Positions 55,875 to 64,000 of a DNA stretch of 64,000 nt are shown piece by piece. Within the stretch, counting starts at the first letter, position 1, and every line of letters begins with the position of its first letter. The notes under the pieces were generated by a model. It worked only from the letters and a program-made list of their open reading frames with translations. It searched no databases and was not told the origin of the DNA. The stretch is from Bacteroides acidifaciens. Lineage in GTDB: Bacteria > Bacteroidota > Bacteroidia > Bacteroidales > Bacteroidaceae. Made by a program: the position numbers and the translations under genes. Location: contig NZ_JANJZR010000002.1 of the NCBI RefSeq assembly GCF_024623065.1, positions 91,556-155,555 on the forward strand, in the 5' to 3' direction.

Positions 55875-56081
55875 ATGAAATTAAAAACTGCGCTTCCCAA
55901 GCCCTTACTTGCAAAGATGAGATTGTTTCTTATTGTTCTGACTTCCTGCGTTATCACCACCTGTATTTTCCTGATTATCATTCATCCGGAAGCATGGGTT
56001 GCGCCGTCATGCGGAATAGCAATAGCCCTGTGTATATTACTATATCAGGTATATTGCATCCGTAAGAGACGAAAATCCTAG
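55875..56081 (+). CDS. Small two-span membrane protein, unknown
   Basis: The 68-residue product has a basic start, two hydrophobic segments (about 17-36 and 41-60) and a basic end (CIRKRRKS), so it should span the inner membrane twice with both ends in the cytoplasm. No family is recognised. Its stop codon overlaps the stop of the converging DUF3109 gene by 4 bp (shared CTAG). The gap upstream contains only the gyrB terminator, so the gene needs its own promoter, of which no clear match is seen. Confidence 0.55.
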   Translation: MKLKTALPKPLLAKMRLFLIVLTSCVITTCIFLIIIHPEAWVAPSCGIAIALCILLYQVYCIRKRRKS

Positions 56082-56659
56082 ATGAGATGTTGCTTCCTCA
56101 GTTCTTCGGCAACTACTTCAAGTTCTTCGTACCATTCTTCACCGAACTTACGGATTAAAGGCTCCTTCAAAAATTGATATACAGGAAGATTCTCTTTTTT
56201 CCCTAACAAAACTGCTGCCTTACATACGTCCCAACGATGATAATTCACCGCTTTATAAGGTCCGTAGTCTCCAATCCGGATAGGATAAAGATGGCAGGAC
56301 ACCGGTTTGTAAAAGTCTGTTTTCCCTTCGCGATAAGCCTTCTCAATAGCGCAGTAACAGCATCCTTTTTCATCATAACAAGTAAAGACGCAATCCTTAT
56401 TATTTACAATCGAGGTTACTAAATCGCCTTCTTCGTCTGTATATACCACGCCTTGCTTTTCTATTATCGCACGAGCTTCCGGTGCCAGTTCATCCCAAAT
56501 GACCGGCAACACTTCTTCCAGTTTCTCCACCTCTTCCAATTCTACAGGTGCACCTGCATCACCCTCAATGCAACATTCACCTTTACAAGCATCCAAGTTA
56601 CAAAGAAACTTTTCCTGAAAAACATCAAGAGACACTACTACATCACCAATCTGTATCAT
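56078..56659 (-). CDS. DUF3109 family protein
   Basis: The 193-residue protein is rich in cysteine. It opens MIQIGDVVVSLDVF and continues CNLDACKGECCIEGD, later CVFTCYDEKGCCYCAIEKAY and CHLYPIR. This is the DUF3109 pattern, related to YkgJ-type proteins that bind zinc or iron. Nothing more is known of the function. The ATG at 56659 is chosen; a TTG at 56680 would add seven residues not typical of the family. It converges on the small membrane-protein gene and lies 66 bp upstream of a shared terminator region with gpmI. Confidence 0.9.
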   Translation of the reverse strand: MIQIGDVVVSLDVFQEKFLCNLDACKGECCIEGDAGAPVELEEVEKLEEVLPVIWDELAPEARAIIEKQGVVYTDEEGDLVTSIVNNKDCVFTCYDEKGCCYCAIEKAYREGKTDFYKPVSCHLYPIRIGDYGPYKAVNYHRWDVCKAAVLLGKKENLPVYQFLKEPLIRKFGEEWYEELEVVAEELRKQHLI

Positions 56660-56682
56660 ACTAAAACTTATGTGAGACAAAA

Positions 56683-56705
56683 AGGGCGGAGTTATACTCC
56701 GCCCT
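56683..56705 (-). terminator. Terminator after gpmI
   Basis: A perfect 10-bp stem (AGGGCGGAGT at 56683-56692, complement at 56696-56705) with a 3-nt loop is followed on the minus strand by TTTTTGTC. It ends gpmI transcripts before the DUF3109 gene. Confidence 0.82.
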
Positions 56706-56725
56706 CTCGGTTATAGAAATCCAAA

Positions 56726-58240
56726 TTACTTAATCAATACGTTACCATCCATTTCAGCCGGAACTTCCATACCCATAATCTTCAAGATAGTCGGAGCAAC
56801 ATCTGCCAAACGACCATCTTCTACTGTCGCAGCCTTGTTCTCTGTCACATAAATGCAAGGAACAGGGTTCAGAGAGTGAGCAGTGTTCGGTGTACCGTCT
56901 TCGTTCAAAGCATGGTCAGCGTTACCGTGGTCGGCAATGATGATTGCTTCGTAATCCTGTGCTTTGGCAGCTTCGATTACATCCTTCACGCAAGCGTCTA
57001 CAGCAACAACTGCTTTCTCGATAGCTTCGTAAATACCGGTATGGCCTACCATATCACCGTTAGCGAAATTCACTACAATGAAATCATATTTATTTTCGTT
57101 GATAGCAGCCACCAATTTATCTTTTACTTCATAAGCGCTCATTTCCGGTTTCAAGTCGTAAGTAGCCACTTTCGGAGAAGGTACGAGGATACGTTCTTCC
57201 TTGTCAAACGGAGTTTCGCGTCCACCGTTGAAGAAGAATGTCACGTGGGCATACTTTTCAGTTTCAGCGATATGAAGCTGGCTCTTGCCGTTCGCAGAAA
57301 GATATTCACCCAGTGTATTAGCAACATTTTCTTTATCGAACAGGATATGAACACCCTTGAAAGAAGCGTCATACGGAGTCATGCAGTAATATTGCAGCCC
57401 CGGAATTGTATGCATACCAGCTTCCGGCATATCTTGTTGAGTCAGCACAACGGTCAACTCTTTCGCACGGTCGTTACGGTAATTGAAGAAGATTACCACA
57501 TCGCCTTCTTTGATTGTTCCGTCAACGTTTGCATTTACAATCGGCTTGATAAATTCGTCTGTCACGCCTTCGTCATATGATTCCTGCATTGCCTGAACCA
57601 TGTCGGCAGCTTTCTTTCCTTCGCCGTTTACCAGCAGGTCATATGCTTCTTTCACACGTTCCCAACGTTTGTCACGGTCCATAGCATAGTAACGGCCGAT
57701 GATAGAAGCAATCTTTCCTGCTGATTTCTCGCAGTGTGCAGAAAGTTCTTCGATAAAGCCTTTACCACTCTTCGGGTCGGTGTCACGACCATCCATGAAG
57801 CAGTGGATGAATGTACTGTCGATATTGTATTCTTTAGCGATGTCGCAAAGTTTGAAAAGGTGAACGAGTGAGCTGTGTACGCCACCGTTGGAAGTCAATC
57901 CCATGAAGTGAACGCTCTTTCCGTTTTCTTTTGCATAAGAGAAGGCTGAAACGATTTCAGGATTCTTCAGGATACTGTTGTCCGCACATGCACGATTGAT
58001 TTTCACCAAATCCTGATAAACCACGCGTCCGGCACCAATATTCAAGTGACCTACCTCAGAGTTACCCATCTGTCCGTCGGGCAAGCCAACGTTTTCACCG
58101 CTTGCCTGAAGCTGAGAATGAGGATAAGTAGTTGTCAGATAATCCCAGTAAGGAGTGGGAGTGTTGAAGATTACGTCGTCTTTCTTTTGGTCGCCTAATC
58201 CCCAACCATCGAGGATCATTAAAAGGGCTTTCTTGCTCAT
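56726..58240 (-). CDS. gpmI: 2,3-bisphosphoglycerate-independent phosphoglycerate mutase
   Basis: The enzyme interconverts 3- and 2-phosphoglycerate in glycolysis using two Mn ions. The 504-residue protein starts with the metal-binding [11 protein letters not shown], has the phosphorylated serine S61 in [10 protein letters not shown], and carries later motifs [21 protein letters not shown], and ADHGNAD near the C-terminus. The length is normal. A -7 box (TACCTTTG, minus strand) lies 41 bp upstream of the ATG. Confidence 0.97.
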   Translation of the reverse strand: MSKKALLMILDGWGLGDQKKDDVIFNTPTPYWDYLTTTYPHSQLQASGENVGLPDGQMGNSEVGHLNIGAGRVVYQDLVKINRACADNSILKNPEIVSAFSYAKENGKSVHFMGLTSNGGVHSSLVHLFKLCDIAKEYNIDSTFIHCFMDGRDTDPKSGKGFIEELSAHCEKSAGKIASIIGRYYAMDRDKRWERVKEAYDLLVNGEGKKAADMVQAMQESYDEGVTDEFIKPIVNANVDGTIKEGDVVIFFNYRNDRAKELTVVLTQQDMPEAGMHTIPGLQYYCMTPYDASFKGVHILFDKENVANTLGEYLSANGKSQLHIAETEKYAHVTFFFNGGRETPFDKEERILVPSPKVATYDLKPEMSAYEVKDKLVAAINENKYDFIVVNFANGDMVGHTGIYEAIEKAVVAVDACVKDVIEAAKAQDYEAIIIADHGNADHALNEDGTPNTAHSLNPVPCIYVTENKAATVEDGRLADVAPTILKIMGMEVPAEMDGNVLIK

Positions 58241-58280
58241 AATATTTCAATATTTAAATTATCACTCTGATTTTCGGGCG

Positions 58281-58288
58281 CAAAGGTA
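58281..58288 (-). promoter_or_regulatory. -7 box of the gpmI promoter
   Basis: TACCTTTG on the minus strand matches TAnnTTTG, the same sequence as in the rpsT promoter. The -33 side is not clear. Confidence 0.55.
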
Positions 58289-58336
58289 CGAAAAAGATGG
58301 TTATGTAAACGTTTAATCTATGTTAAGTTACAGTAG

Positions 58337-58666
58337 CCGGGCGAAGGAAGTCTCAGTCTTTTTGCAGAACAGGATACTGCCAGGCAGGCATTGAAGATGA
58401 AAGCGGGAAATAATTCCAGCGACATTCACATTCTCACGGGAACAATGGATGCTTTCGCCTCTATTATCTTGAATAATGTGAATACAATCATGAAACGCAT
58501 GACAAGGTTGTCGATAGTCCTGATGCTTCCGACATTGATTGCCAGCTTCTATGGCATGAATGTGGAGATTCATTTGAAAGAGGAGCCTTTCGCTTTCTCG
58601 CTGATTGTACTCTTCTCTATCGGATTGTGTACAATGGCATTCGTGATATTCAGGAAGATTAAATGA
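58337..58666 (+). pseudogene. 3' remnant of a CorA-family magnesium transporter gene
   Basis: The frame is open after a TAG at 58334 and encodes about 109 residues matching only the C-terminal end of CorA: ILTGTMDAFASIILNNVN, then TRLSIVLMLPTLIASFYGMN with the GMN selectivity motif and the second membrane helix. A complete CorA has over 300 residues; the cytoplasmic domain is absent. The first ATG in frame is at 58391. The gene start has been deleted, with the break lying just upstream of the gpmI promoter. It is almost surely non-functional. Confidence 0.8.
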
Positions 58667-58682
58667 TTCTGATATAAAAAAA

Positions 58683-58714
58683 CAGCCTGTCATCCAGTCA
58701 CAGATAACAGGCTG
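58683..58714 (-). terminator. Terminator of the DUF5723 gene
   Basis: CAGCCTGT (58683-58690) pairs with ACAGGCTG (58707-58714). On the minus strand the stem is followed by a run of seven T residues. It faces away from the DUF5723 gene, 73 bp past its stop. Confidence 0.75.
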
Positions 58715-58786
58715 AAATTATACGTTTTTACTTCGATAGAGAATTAATTAAAAGAGAATGTTTAGAGAGAGAAATTAAATTCTATT

Positions 58787-60316
58787 TTAGTTTACTTTTC
58801 TTCCACCCAATGGGATAGAGACTCCAACGAATCCGTTGACAGAGTTAGAGTTCTTTCCTAAGAACATATAGTCGGTTCCAACAAATAATGGGCCTAATTT
58901 CAGACCTAAACCGAAAGACTTACCTGCTGACTGAATTACTGAGTAACTAAGAGCTACGTTAAACCAGCTTTTCGGACGATAGTTTGCAGAGAATGTCAAT
59001 TCGGTCATAGCTTTCGGCTGTACAAAACGAGTTGTATACAATCCACCAACTGCCAGTTTGTTATTGAAGAAACCGTATTCTGCACCTAATACTAATGTAG
59101 AAGCCAGACGAGATTTGCGAGATTTAGCTGCATCTTCCGTTCTAAGTTGCAACATTTCATAATCAAGTACATCACCATTACTTACACGATTTAAATAATC
59201 CATCGCTTCGTTTGAAAAACCATTAATAATAGCTTGAGCTTGAGCCAAAGCATCAGGATCGGCAGGATTGATAGCAGAAAGCTGATCAACATAAGTCTGA
59301 CCTTTCATATCAATACCACCATTAGCACTAGCTATTTGTGTACTTCCTTTAGACCATGTAATAAAACCTAAGTCTAGAATGGATGCAGAGACTGTCAGAT
59401 TATCCAATATTTTATATGAGGCACCTAAATCAATACCAAATCCATAACCAGCAATACCCATATCTTTAGCCTCAAACTCTATATCGCTAATATAATCTTG
59501 TCCTGGTTCTTGTGTCAAATTAAGTCCTTTAAAAGAGCTTTCCAAAGTAGCACCTACAGCCAACTCCGCCTTATAGTTACCAATTTCATTTTTTAAATCC
59601 TCTATCTGAGCAAGGTTGGTAATCTGCATTCGCTCAAATTCTGCTATTCTAGATTCACCTGGCAAAACAGCATTCATATATGCGTTGTTAATTTTCAACT
59701 CCATATTACCAATACCTAATAGAGCCTTCACTCTGGCGCCAACAGTCAAACGATTGTTTATCTGTCGCGAAAGACCTAGACCAATCTCGGTATACGCATT
59801 TATATTCAATTGTTGTCCACCAATATTATATTTTTGGTTTTCCCATGTTTTATCTTCAAATCCATCCATTTCATTCAAGAAAGTGAATATAGATTTTGTC
59901 AAGTTCGCACCAATATCCGTACGGAGACCAATATTAAATGACCAGAAGTTTTTGCCTTTGTACCATCCGGCAGAAAGAATTTCTGTGCTGAAGTTTACAT
60001 TCAGTTTATTATTATCTTTCAGACGATTCATAAAGTCCGTACTTTTATAGAAATCATCTCCATCATCAATAATATCAATGATATCCTGATATCCTAACGA
60101 AGTAGAACCAACCGTTGCATTTACGGCACCAATTACCGGAAGGTTAAAATACCCTTTAGTCGGTGTCAAAGCCGGATTCAATTGTTGACGATAATGCGTG
60201 CCTTCCATAAAATAAGAAGTACGTAAGAACTGTGCATTTGCAGAAAGAGCGCAAACCAACATGATAGAAAATACCCCAATAATTCTAAAAGAACATAATA
60301 GCTTGTTTGTTGCCAT
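58787..60316 (-). CDS. DUF5723 family outer-membrane beta-barrel protein
   Basis: The 509-residue protein has a signal peptide (IIGVFSIMLVCALSANAQ) and then QFLRTSYFMEGTHYRQQLNPALTP, the usual start of this Bacteroidota family. The body alternates amphipathic strands (for example GLGLSRQINNRLTVGARVKALLG) and ends FVGVSIPLGG, in keeping with a beta-barrel related to the PorV/FadL-like group. The function is unknown. The ATG at 60316 (MATNKLL) is preferred over a frame opening at 60352, because a -7 box lies at 60357-60350. Confidence 0.88.
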   Translation of the reverse strand: MATNKLLCSFRIIGVFSIMLVCALSANAQFLRTSYFMEGTHYRQQLNPALTPTKGYFNLPVIGAVNATVGSTSLGYQDIIDIIDDGDDFYKSTDFMNRLKDNNKLNVNFSTEILSAGWYKGKNFWSFNIGLRTDIGANLTKSIFTFLNEMDGFEDKTWENQKYNIGGQQLNINAYTEIGLGLSRQINNRLTVGARVKALLGIGNMELKINNAYMNAVLPGESRIAEFERMQITNLAQIEDLKNEIGNYKAELAVGATLESSFKGLNLTQEPGQDYISDIEFEAKDMGIAGYGFGIDLGASYKILDNLTVSASILDLGFITWSKGSTQIASANGGIDMKGQTYVDQLSAINPADPDALAQAQAIINGFSNEAMDYLNRVSNGDVLDYEMLQLRTEDAAKSRKSRLASTLVLGAEYGFFNNKLAVGGLYTTRFVQPKAMTELTFSANYRPKSWFNVALSYSVIQSAGKSFGLGLKLGPLFVGTDYMFLGKNSNSVNGFVGVSIPLGGRKVN

Positions 60317-60349
60317 GATTTTAAACTTTTTAATTCTTGTTACCGTTTG

Positions 60350-60357
60350 CAAATATA
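60350..60357 (-). promoter_or_regulatory. -7 box of the DUF5723 gene
   Basis: TATATTTG on the minus strand is a full -7 match, 34 bp before the ATG at 60316. No good -33 is seen. Confidence 0.55.
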
Positions 60358-60496
60358 TAGCATTTCAATAACAATTAAAAGCACTAAGCAACACCTTTTC
60401 ATACTAAACAGAACAAAACCAGGCTTATATGTAACAAAATCGTGCTTATTCTGCAAAAAAATGTAGAAATTACAAGTTCGGAGAGAACAAATAAAC

Positions 60497-61099
60497 CTAG
60501 AATCCCAAAGAAAGTTGTCCGTCTCCCAGCAGATTAAATGTTAAACGATGATAAGGAGTTGTCCCACGTTCGGCAATGGCAGCACGGTGTTTCTTCGTCG
60601 GGTAACCTTTATTATGATTCCAATCGTAAAACGGATATTCCTCGTGGAGACGGTTCATATAGTCATCTCTATAAGTTTTGGCCAAAATAGATGCGGCGGC
60701 TATTGAAAGAAATTTCCCATCTCCCTTTATTACCGTGGTATGAGGAATATCGGGGTATTTATTGAAACGATTGCCATCAATTAGCAGATGCTGCGGACGG
60801 GTAGTCAGTTGGTCGACAGCACGGTGCATGGCCAGGAAAGAAGCACGCAGGATATTTATCTCATCTATTTCTTCCGGTGAAACGACACCAACCGCCCAGG
60901 CTATTGCTTCCTTTTCTATCACCTCACGCAATGCATAGCGCTGTTTTTCCGTCAGTTGCTTGGAGTCATTCAACAACTCATTCTTAAAGTCCTTCGGAAG
61001 AATCACGGCAGCAGCATAGACCGCACCTGCCAGACAGCCACGACCTGCCTCATCGCATCCCGCTTCAATCAGATTCTCATTCAAATAAGGTAATAGCAT
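60497..61099 (-). CDS. rnhB: Ribonuclease HII
   Basis: RNase HII cuts RNA in RNA/DNA hybrids and starts removal of single ribonucleotides from DNA. The 200-residue protein has the family motif CDEAGRG with catalytic D16 and E17, and D108 in LLIDGNRF. The segment [21 protein letters not shown] is also typical. A -7 box (TACCTTTG, minus strand, 61150-61143) lies 44 bp upstream. Confidence 0.96.
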   Translation of the reverse strand: MLLPYLNENLIEAGCDEAGRGCLAGAVYAAAVILPKDFKNELLNDSKQLTEKQRYALREVIEKEAIAWAVGVVSPEEIDEINILRASFLAMHRAVDQLTTRPQHLLIDGNRFNKYPDIPHTTVIKGDGKFLSIAAASILAKTYRDDYMNRLHEEYPFYDWNHNKGYPTKKHRAAIAERGTTPYHRLTFNLLGDGQLSLGF

Positions 61100-61142
61100 T
61101 TTTATCGTTTTTATTCAGGTACAACTTATTTTTATTCAAGCA

Positions 61143-61150
61143 CAAAGGTA
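61143..61150 (-). promoter_or_regulatory. -7 box of rnhB
   Basis: TACCTTTG on the minus strand matches TAnnTTTG. It lies right after the hppA terminator. Confidence 0.5.
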
Positions 61151-61160
61151 AAGGAAATAA

Positions 61161-61191
61161 AAAAAGGAGACTCGTTTTCCGTCTCCTTTTT
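61161..61191 (-). terminator. Terminator after hppA
   Basis: An 11-bp perfect stem (AAAAAGGAGAC at 61161-61171, complement at 61181-61191) with a 9-nt loop is followed on the minus strand by more T residues. It lies 22 bp past the hppA stop. Confidence 0.85.
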
Positions 61192-61212
61192 CTTGGTTAT
61201 TTCTTACTTTTT

Positions 61213-63417
61213 TTAGAACAAGCTCCAAGCAACAGTGAGCCCTGCCATCACAATGGCTACCATGCTCATCAGTTTTATCAGAATATTCAAGCTGGGCCCG
61301 GACGTATCCTTGAACGGATCGCCTACCGTGTCGCCTACTACGGTTGCTTTATGAACTTCGCTGCCTTTGCCACCGAAGTTGCCTTCTTCCACATATTTCT
61401 TTGCGTTATCCCATGCACCGCCGGCATTAGCCATGAAGATAGCCAATACGAAACCACTGCTCAGACCACCAATCAGCAGACCAAGCACACCGGGAACACC
61501 AAAGACGAGCCCGGTAAGGATAGGAGTAATGATAGCAACCAGAGAGGGAACGACCATTTCCCTTTGTGCCCCTTTTGTAGAGATGGCAACACAGCGTTCG
61601 TAATCCGGTTCGGCTTCTCCCGTCAGGATACCTTTGATTTCACGGAACTGGCGACGTACCTCGTCTACCATATGCCCTGCGGCACGCCCTACCGCATTCA
61701 TCGTCAGCCCACAGAACAGGAAGGCCATCATCGAACCGAGGAACATGCCCGAAAGAACTTTCGGGTTCATCAGGTTCACTTCATAATAGTTCATGAAGTC
61801 GATAAATGTCGCATTCGCTACGTTGAAAGGGCTTCCATCCGAGTAAGTCAAGTCCACACTGCCGAGACGGGTCAGGCCGATTCGGATTTCCTCAATATAA
61901 GATGCCAACAAAGCCAGACCAGTCAGTGCGGCGGAGCCGATTGCAAAACCTTTTCCTGTGGCAGCGGTTGTATTTCCGAGAGAGTCGAGCGCGTCGGTAC
62001 GTTTGCGGACTTCAGCACCCAAGCCTGCCATTTCCGCATTACCGCCTGCATTATCGGCAATCGGGCCGTAGGCATCCGTTGCCAATGTAATGCCTAATGT
62101 AGAAAGCATGCCGACAGCAGCAATACCGATTCCGTACAATCCCATTCCGACATTGGCAAAGTCGCCACCGGAAGCCAATAGATAAGAAGCTATGATGCCT
62201 ACGACTACGGCAATCACAGGAATAGCCGTAGAAAGCATGCCCAGACCGATACCGGAGATAATCACCGTGGCAGGACCGGTCTTTCCGCTTTCACTCAGTT
62301 TCTGAGTGGGACGATAAGACTGGGAAGTATAATACTCCGTAGAACGTCCGATGACAATGCCGACCAGCAGGCCGACTACCACGGCACAAGAAATCAGCGC
62401 CCAGTTATCAAGTTTCAAAAGCCACAATATAAGGAAGGTAGCTATAACGATAAGCACGGAACTAAGATTCGTTCCGAATGCCAACGAGCCCAACAAGTCT
62501 TTCATCTTCGCATCCTCCTTGGTACGGACAGCGAATATACCTATAATAGAAAGGATTATGCCCACTGCCGCAATCAGCATCGGAGCAATAACGGCTTTGA
62601 ACTGCATCACCGTATCGGCAGAATGGATAAAGGCGGCAGCACCCAAGGCAGCGGTTGCCAAGATAGAACCGCAGTAAGATTCATATAAATCGGCTCCCAT
62701 ACCGGCTACGTCACCGACGTTATCACCTACGTTGTCGGCAATAGTGGCGGGATTGCGCGGGTCGTCCTCAGGAATTCCGGCTTCCACCTTACCCACCAGG
62801 TCGGCTCCCACATCGGCAGCCTTTGTATAGATACCACCACCGACACGGGCAAAAAGCGCCTGTGTGGAAGCTCCCATACCGAAAGTAAGCATTGTAGTGG
62901 TAATCACGCAGAGTTTATGAGTAGGCGTGAGCGCGTCGGCAGGAATTACCGCGTTCAGCAACAGATACCAAAAGGAAATATCGAGCAAACCAAGGCCGAC
63001 AACCACCAGTCCCATCACCGCGCCGCTTCGGAAAGCGATTCTCAATCCTGAGTTCAACGAGCTGCGCGCGGCATTGGCGGTACGCGCCGATGCATAAGTT
63101 GCCGTTTTCATTCCAAGGAAACCGGAAAGACCGGAGAAGAAACCACCCGTCAGGAAAGCAATGGGAACCCATGCATTCTGAACATGAAAGCCATAAGCCA
63201 TAATTGAGAACAAAATTACCAGACCCAGGAATACCCTGCCTACAATCTTGTATTGCTGTTTCAAGTAAGACATAGCGCCTTTGCGCACGGCAGCGGCAAT
63301 TTTTATCATTTGGGGAGTACCTTCACTCTCCTTCATCATTTGCTTATGGAAGTAATAAGCAAAGCAGAGGGCTAACACGGAAGCAGCCGGAACCAGCCAG
63401 AAAAGAATGCTATCCAT
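61213..63417 (-). CDS. hppA: Membrane-bound ion-translocating pyrophosphatase
   Basis: The enzyme hydrolyses pyrophosphate and pumps ions across the inner membrane. The 734-residue protein has about 16 membrane segments and the signature [11 protein letters not shown] with the acidic DNVGDNVGD loop. The [18 protein letters not shown] segment has alanine where K+-independent enzymes have lysine, so it should be K+-dependent. K+-dependent enzymes pump Na+ or H+; a Bacteroides vulgatus homologue has been described as pumping both. No clear -7 box is seen upstream. Confidence 0.95.
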   Translation of the reverse strand: MDSILFWLVPAASVLALCFAYYFHKQMMKESEGTPQMIKIAAAVRKGAMSYLKQQYKIVGRVFLGLVILFSIMAYGFHVQNAWVPIAFLTGGFFSGLSGFLGMKTATYASARTANAARSSLNSGLRIAFRSGAVMGLVVVGLGLLDISFWYLLLNAVIPADALTPTHKLCVITTTMLTFGMGASTQALFARVGGGIYTKAADVGADLVGKVEAGIPEDDPRNPATIADNVGDNVGDVAGMGADLYESYCGSILATAALGAAAFIHSADTVMQFKAVIAPMLIAAVGIILSIIGIFAVRTKEDAKMKDLLGSLAFGTNLSSVLIVIATFLILWLLKLDNWALISCAVVVGLLVGIVIGRSTEYYTSQSYRPTQKLSESGKTGPATVIISGIGLGMLSTAIPVIAVVVGIIASYLLASGGDFANVGMGLYGIGIAAVGMLSTLGITLATDAYGPIADNAGGNAEMAGLGAEVRKRTDALDSLGNTTAATGKGFAIGSAALTGLALLASYIEEIRIGLTRLGSVDLTYSDGSPFNVANATFIDFMNYYEVNLMNPKVLSGMFLGSMMAFLFCGLTMNAVGRAAGHMVDEVRRQFREIKGILTGEAEPDYERCVAISTKGAQREMVVPSLVAIITPILTGLVFGVPGVLGLLIGGLSSGFVLAIFMANAGGAWDNAKKYVEEGNFGGKGSEVHKATVVGDTVGDPFKDTSGPSLNILIKLMSMVAIVMAGLTVAWSLF

Positions 63418-63672
63418 AGAATTATTTTTTTAAGGGTTTACGGTGGCTAAAATTATGGAAATCAAACGACAAAAGCAAGTAAGAAAGAAAGATTCTGATA
63501 GAATAATGTTCATTTTTGTGCAGGAATGAGCCAAATCTCCAATTATCCGTATCCAAACCAGCCAAAACTCTCTTACCAAATTTTATGCTGTAATCCGGTT
63601 TCAACCGTTTCAGTTTTATTCTCAAACGCCTTTGTAGAAGGGGATAGCGGCTGAAGGCAGTTTTTTACTTTT

Positions 63673-63680
63673 TATATTTG
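63673..63680 (+). promoter_or_regulatory. Possible -7 box before the 22-bp tandem array
   Basis: TATATTTG is a full -7 match directly before the first repeat unit. Apart from this, 63418-63672 shows no supportable gene; the open frames there are short and unlike proteins. Confidence 0.3.
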
Positions 63681-63812
63681 ATAGGAGATTTAGCTGTAAC
63701 AAATAGGAAATTTAGTTGTTATAAGTAGGAGATTTAGCTGTAACAAGTAGGAGACTTGACCGTAACAAGTACTACACTCAATGAAATGATATAGGAGACT
63801 TGAGTGAGTCAA
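63681..63812. repeat. Tandem array of six 22-bp units
   Basis: Units start at 63681, 63703, 63725, 63747, 63769 and 63791. The consensus is RTAGGAGAYTTAGCTGTAACAA. Units 1 and 3 differ at a single position, 2, 4 and 6 are more diverged, and 5 keeps only the length. No coding frame is credible across it. Confidence 0.8.
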
Positions 63813-63924
63813 GTACATGGTCCGATATATTTCAATACTGCTTTGATTCATCCCCGCACAGAAGCGAATCAATATACCCGAAACAACCGGAACCATATGA
63901 ATGGGAATTATTTACGCCCGTTTA

Positions 63925-64000
63925 GAGCCTGTTTAAATTCTCTTCAGTCATAATCTTATAGCTGATATTTTAACTTACCCCGGCTCTTCTTGTCGCGTCC
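63925..64000 (-). mobile_element. Possible right end of an insertion sequence (partial)
   Basis: GAGCCTGTTTAAATT at 63925 resembles the terminal repeats of some IS4/IS5-type elements of Bacteroides. In from it, on the minus strand, a frame enters from the window edge and encodes DKKSRGKLKYQL followed by a TAA at 63958-63956, which could be the C-terminus of a transposase. Only 76 bp are visible, so this is a suspicion. Confidence 0.25.

Noticed and set aside
56876..57580. Antisense frame of 234 codons over gpmI
   Set aside because: It is a shadow of gpmI.
61351..62097. Antisense frame of 248 codons over hppA
   Set aside because: It is a shadow of a conserved membrane protein gene.
63681..63812. 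CRISPR array
   Set aside because: Units follow one another without spacers and decay along the array.
63422..63896. Short minus-strand frames of 67 and 68 codons after hppA
   Set aside because: One crosses the 22-bp repeats and both lack family or start signals.

Overview
The window reads as a chromosomal segment of a gut Bacteroides (phylum Bacteroidota). The reasons are SusC/SusD pairs run by a hybrid two-component system (HTCS), an Mfa/FimA-type fimbrial operon, DUF3109, DUF3244 and DUF5723 family proteins, and repeated matches to the Bacteroides sigma-ABfr promoter pattern TTTG-N19..21-TAnnTTTG. The species cannot be fixed from the sequence alone.

Region 1 (1-12.9 kb, + strand) is the division and cell wall (dcw) cluster: the 3' end of ftsI, then murE, mraY, murD, ftsW, murG, murC, ftsQ, ftsA, ftsZ and a yqeY-type gene, closed by a strong terminator. 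Lipid II synthesis, its transfer across the membrane and the FtsZ/FtsA ring are encoded together.

Region 2 (13.0-31.7 kb) is a polysaccharide utilization locus. A minus-strand operon holds two tandem SusC/SusD pairs, a serine-type sulfatase and a GH30 hydrolase. A GH88 unsaturated glucuronyl hydrolase has its own promoter. A divergent HTCS regulator controls the set. The content points to a sulfated, uronic-acid-containing glycan, but no polysaccharide lyase is encoded here. A similar sequence block lies upstream of both susC and the GH88/HTCS pair and may be the regulator's target.

Region 3 (31.7-42.5 kb) starts with recO, then a tyrosine recombinase gene next to a 297-bp segment bounded by perfect 23-bp inverted repeats. 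The segment lies directly upstream of a fimbrial operon (two DUF3575 and two DUF3868 genes, a small basic protein, a fimbrillin and a FimB/Mfa2-type anchor). This is a phase-variable promoter. Promoter-like boxes face outward from both ends of the invertible segment at mirrored positions. A TPR membrane regulator follows.

Region 4 (42.5-51.1 kb) is an AT-rich accessory island of small lipoproteins behind one good promoter. It includes a GxSxG hydrolase split at an A8 run, an astacin-like protein that has lost its catalytic and zinc residues, and a decayed C10-protease/Spi-like gene. It is followed by intergenic repeats with a 22-bp period.

Region 5 (51.1-64.0 kb) has an AAA-ATPase/PD-(D/E)XK protein, tRNA-Glu, rpsT, gyrB, a DUF3109 protein, gpmI, a corA remnant, a DUF5723 protein, rnhB, hppA, a further 22-bp tandem array, and a possible insertion sequence end at the right edge.
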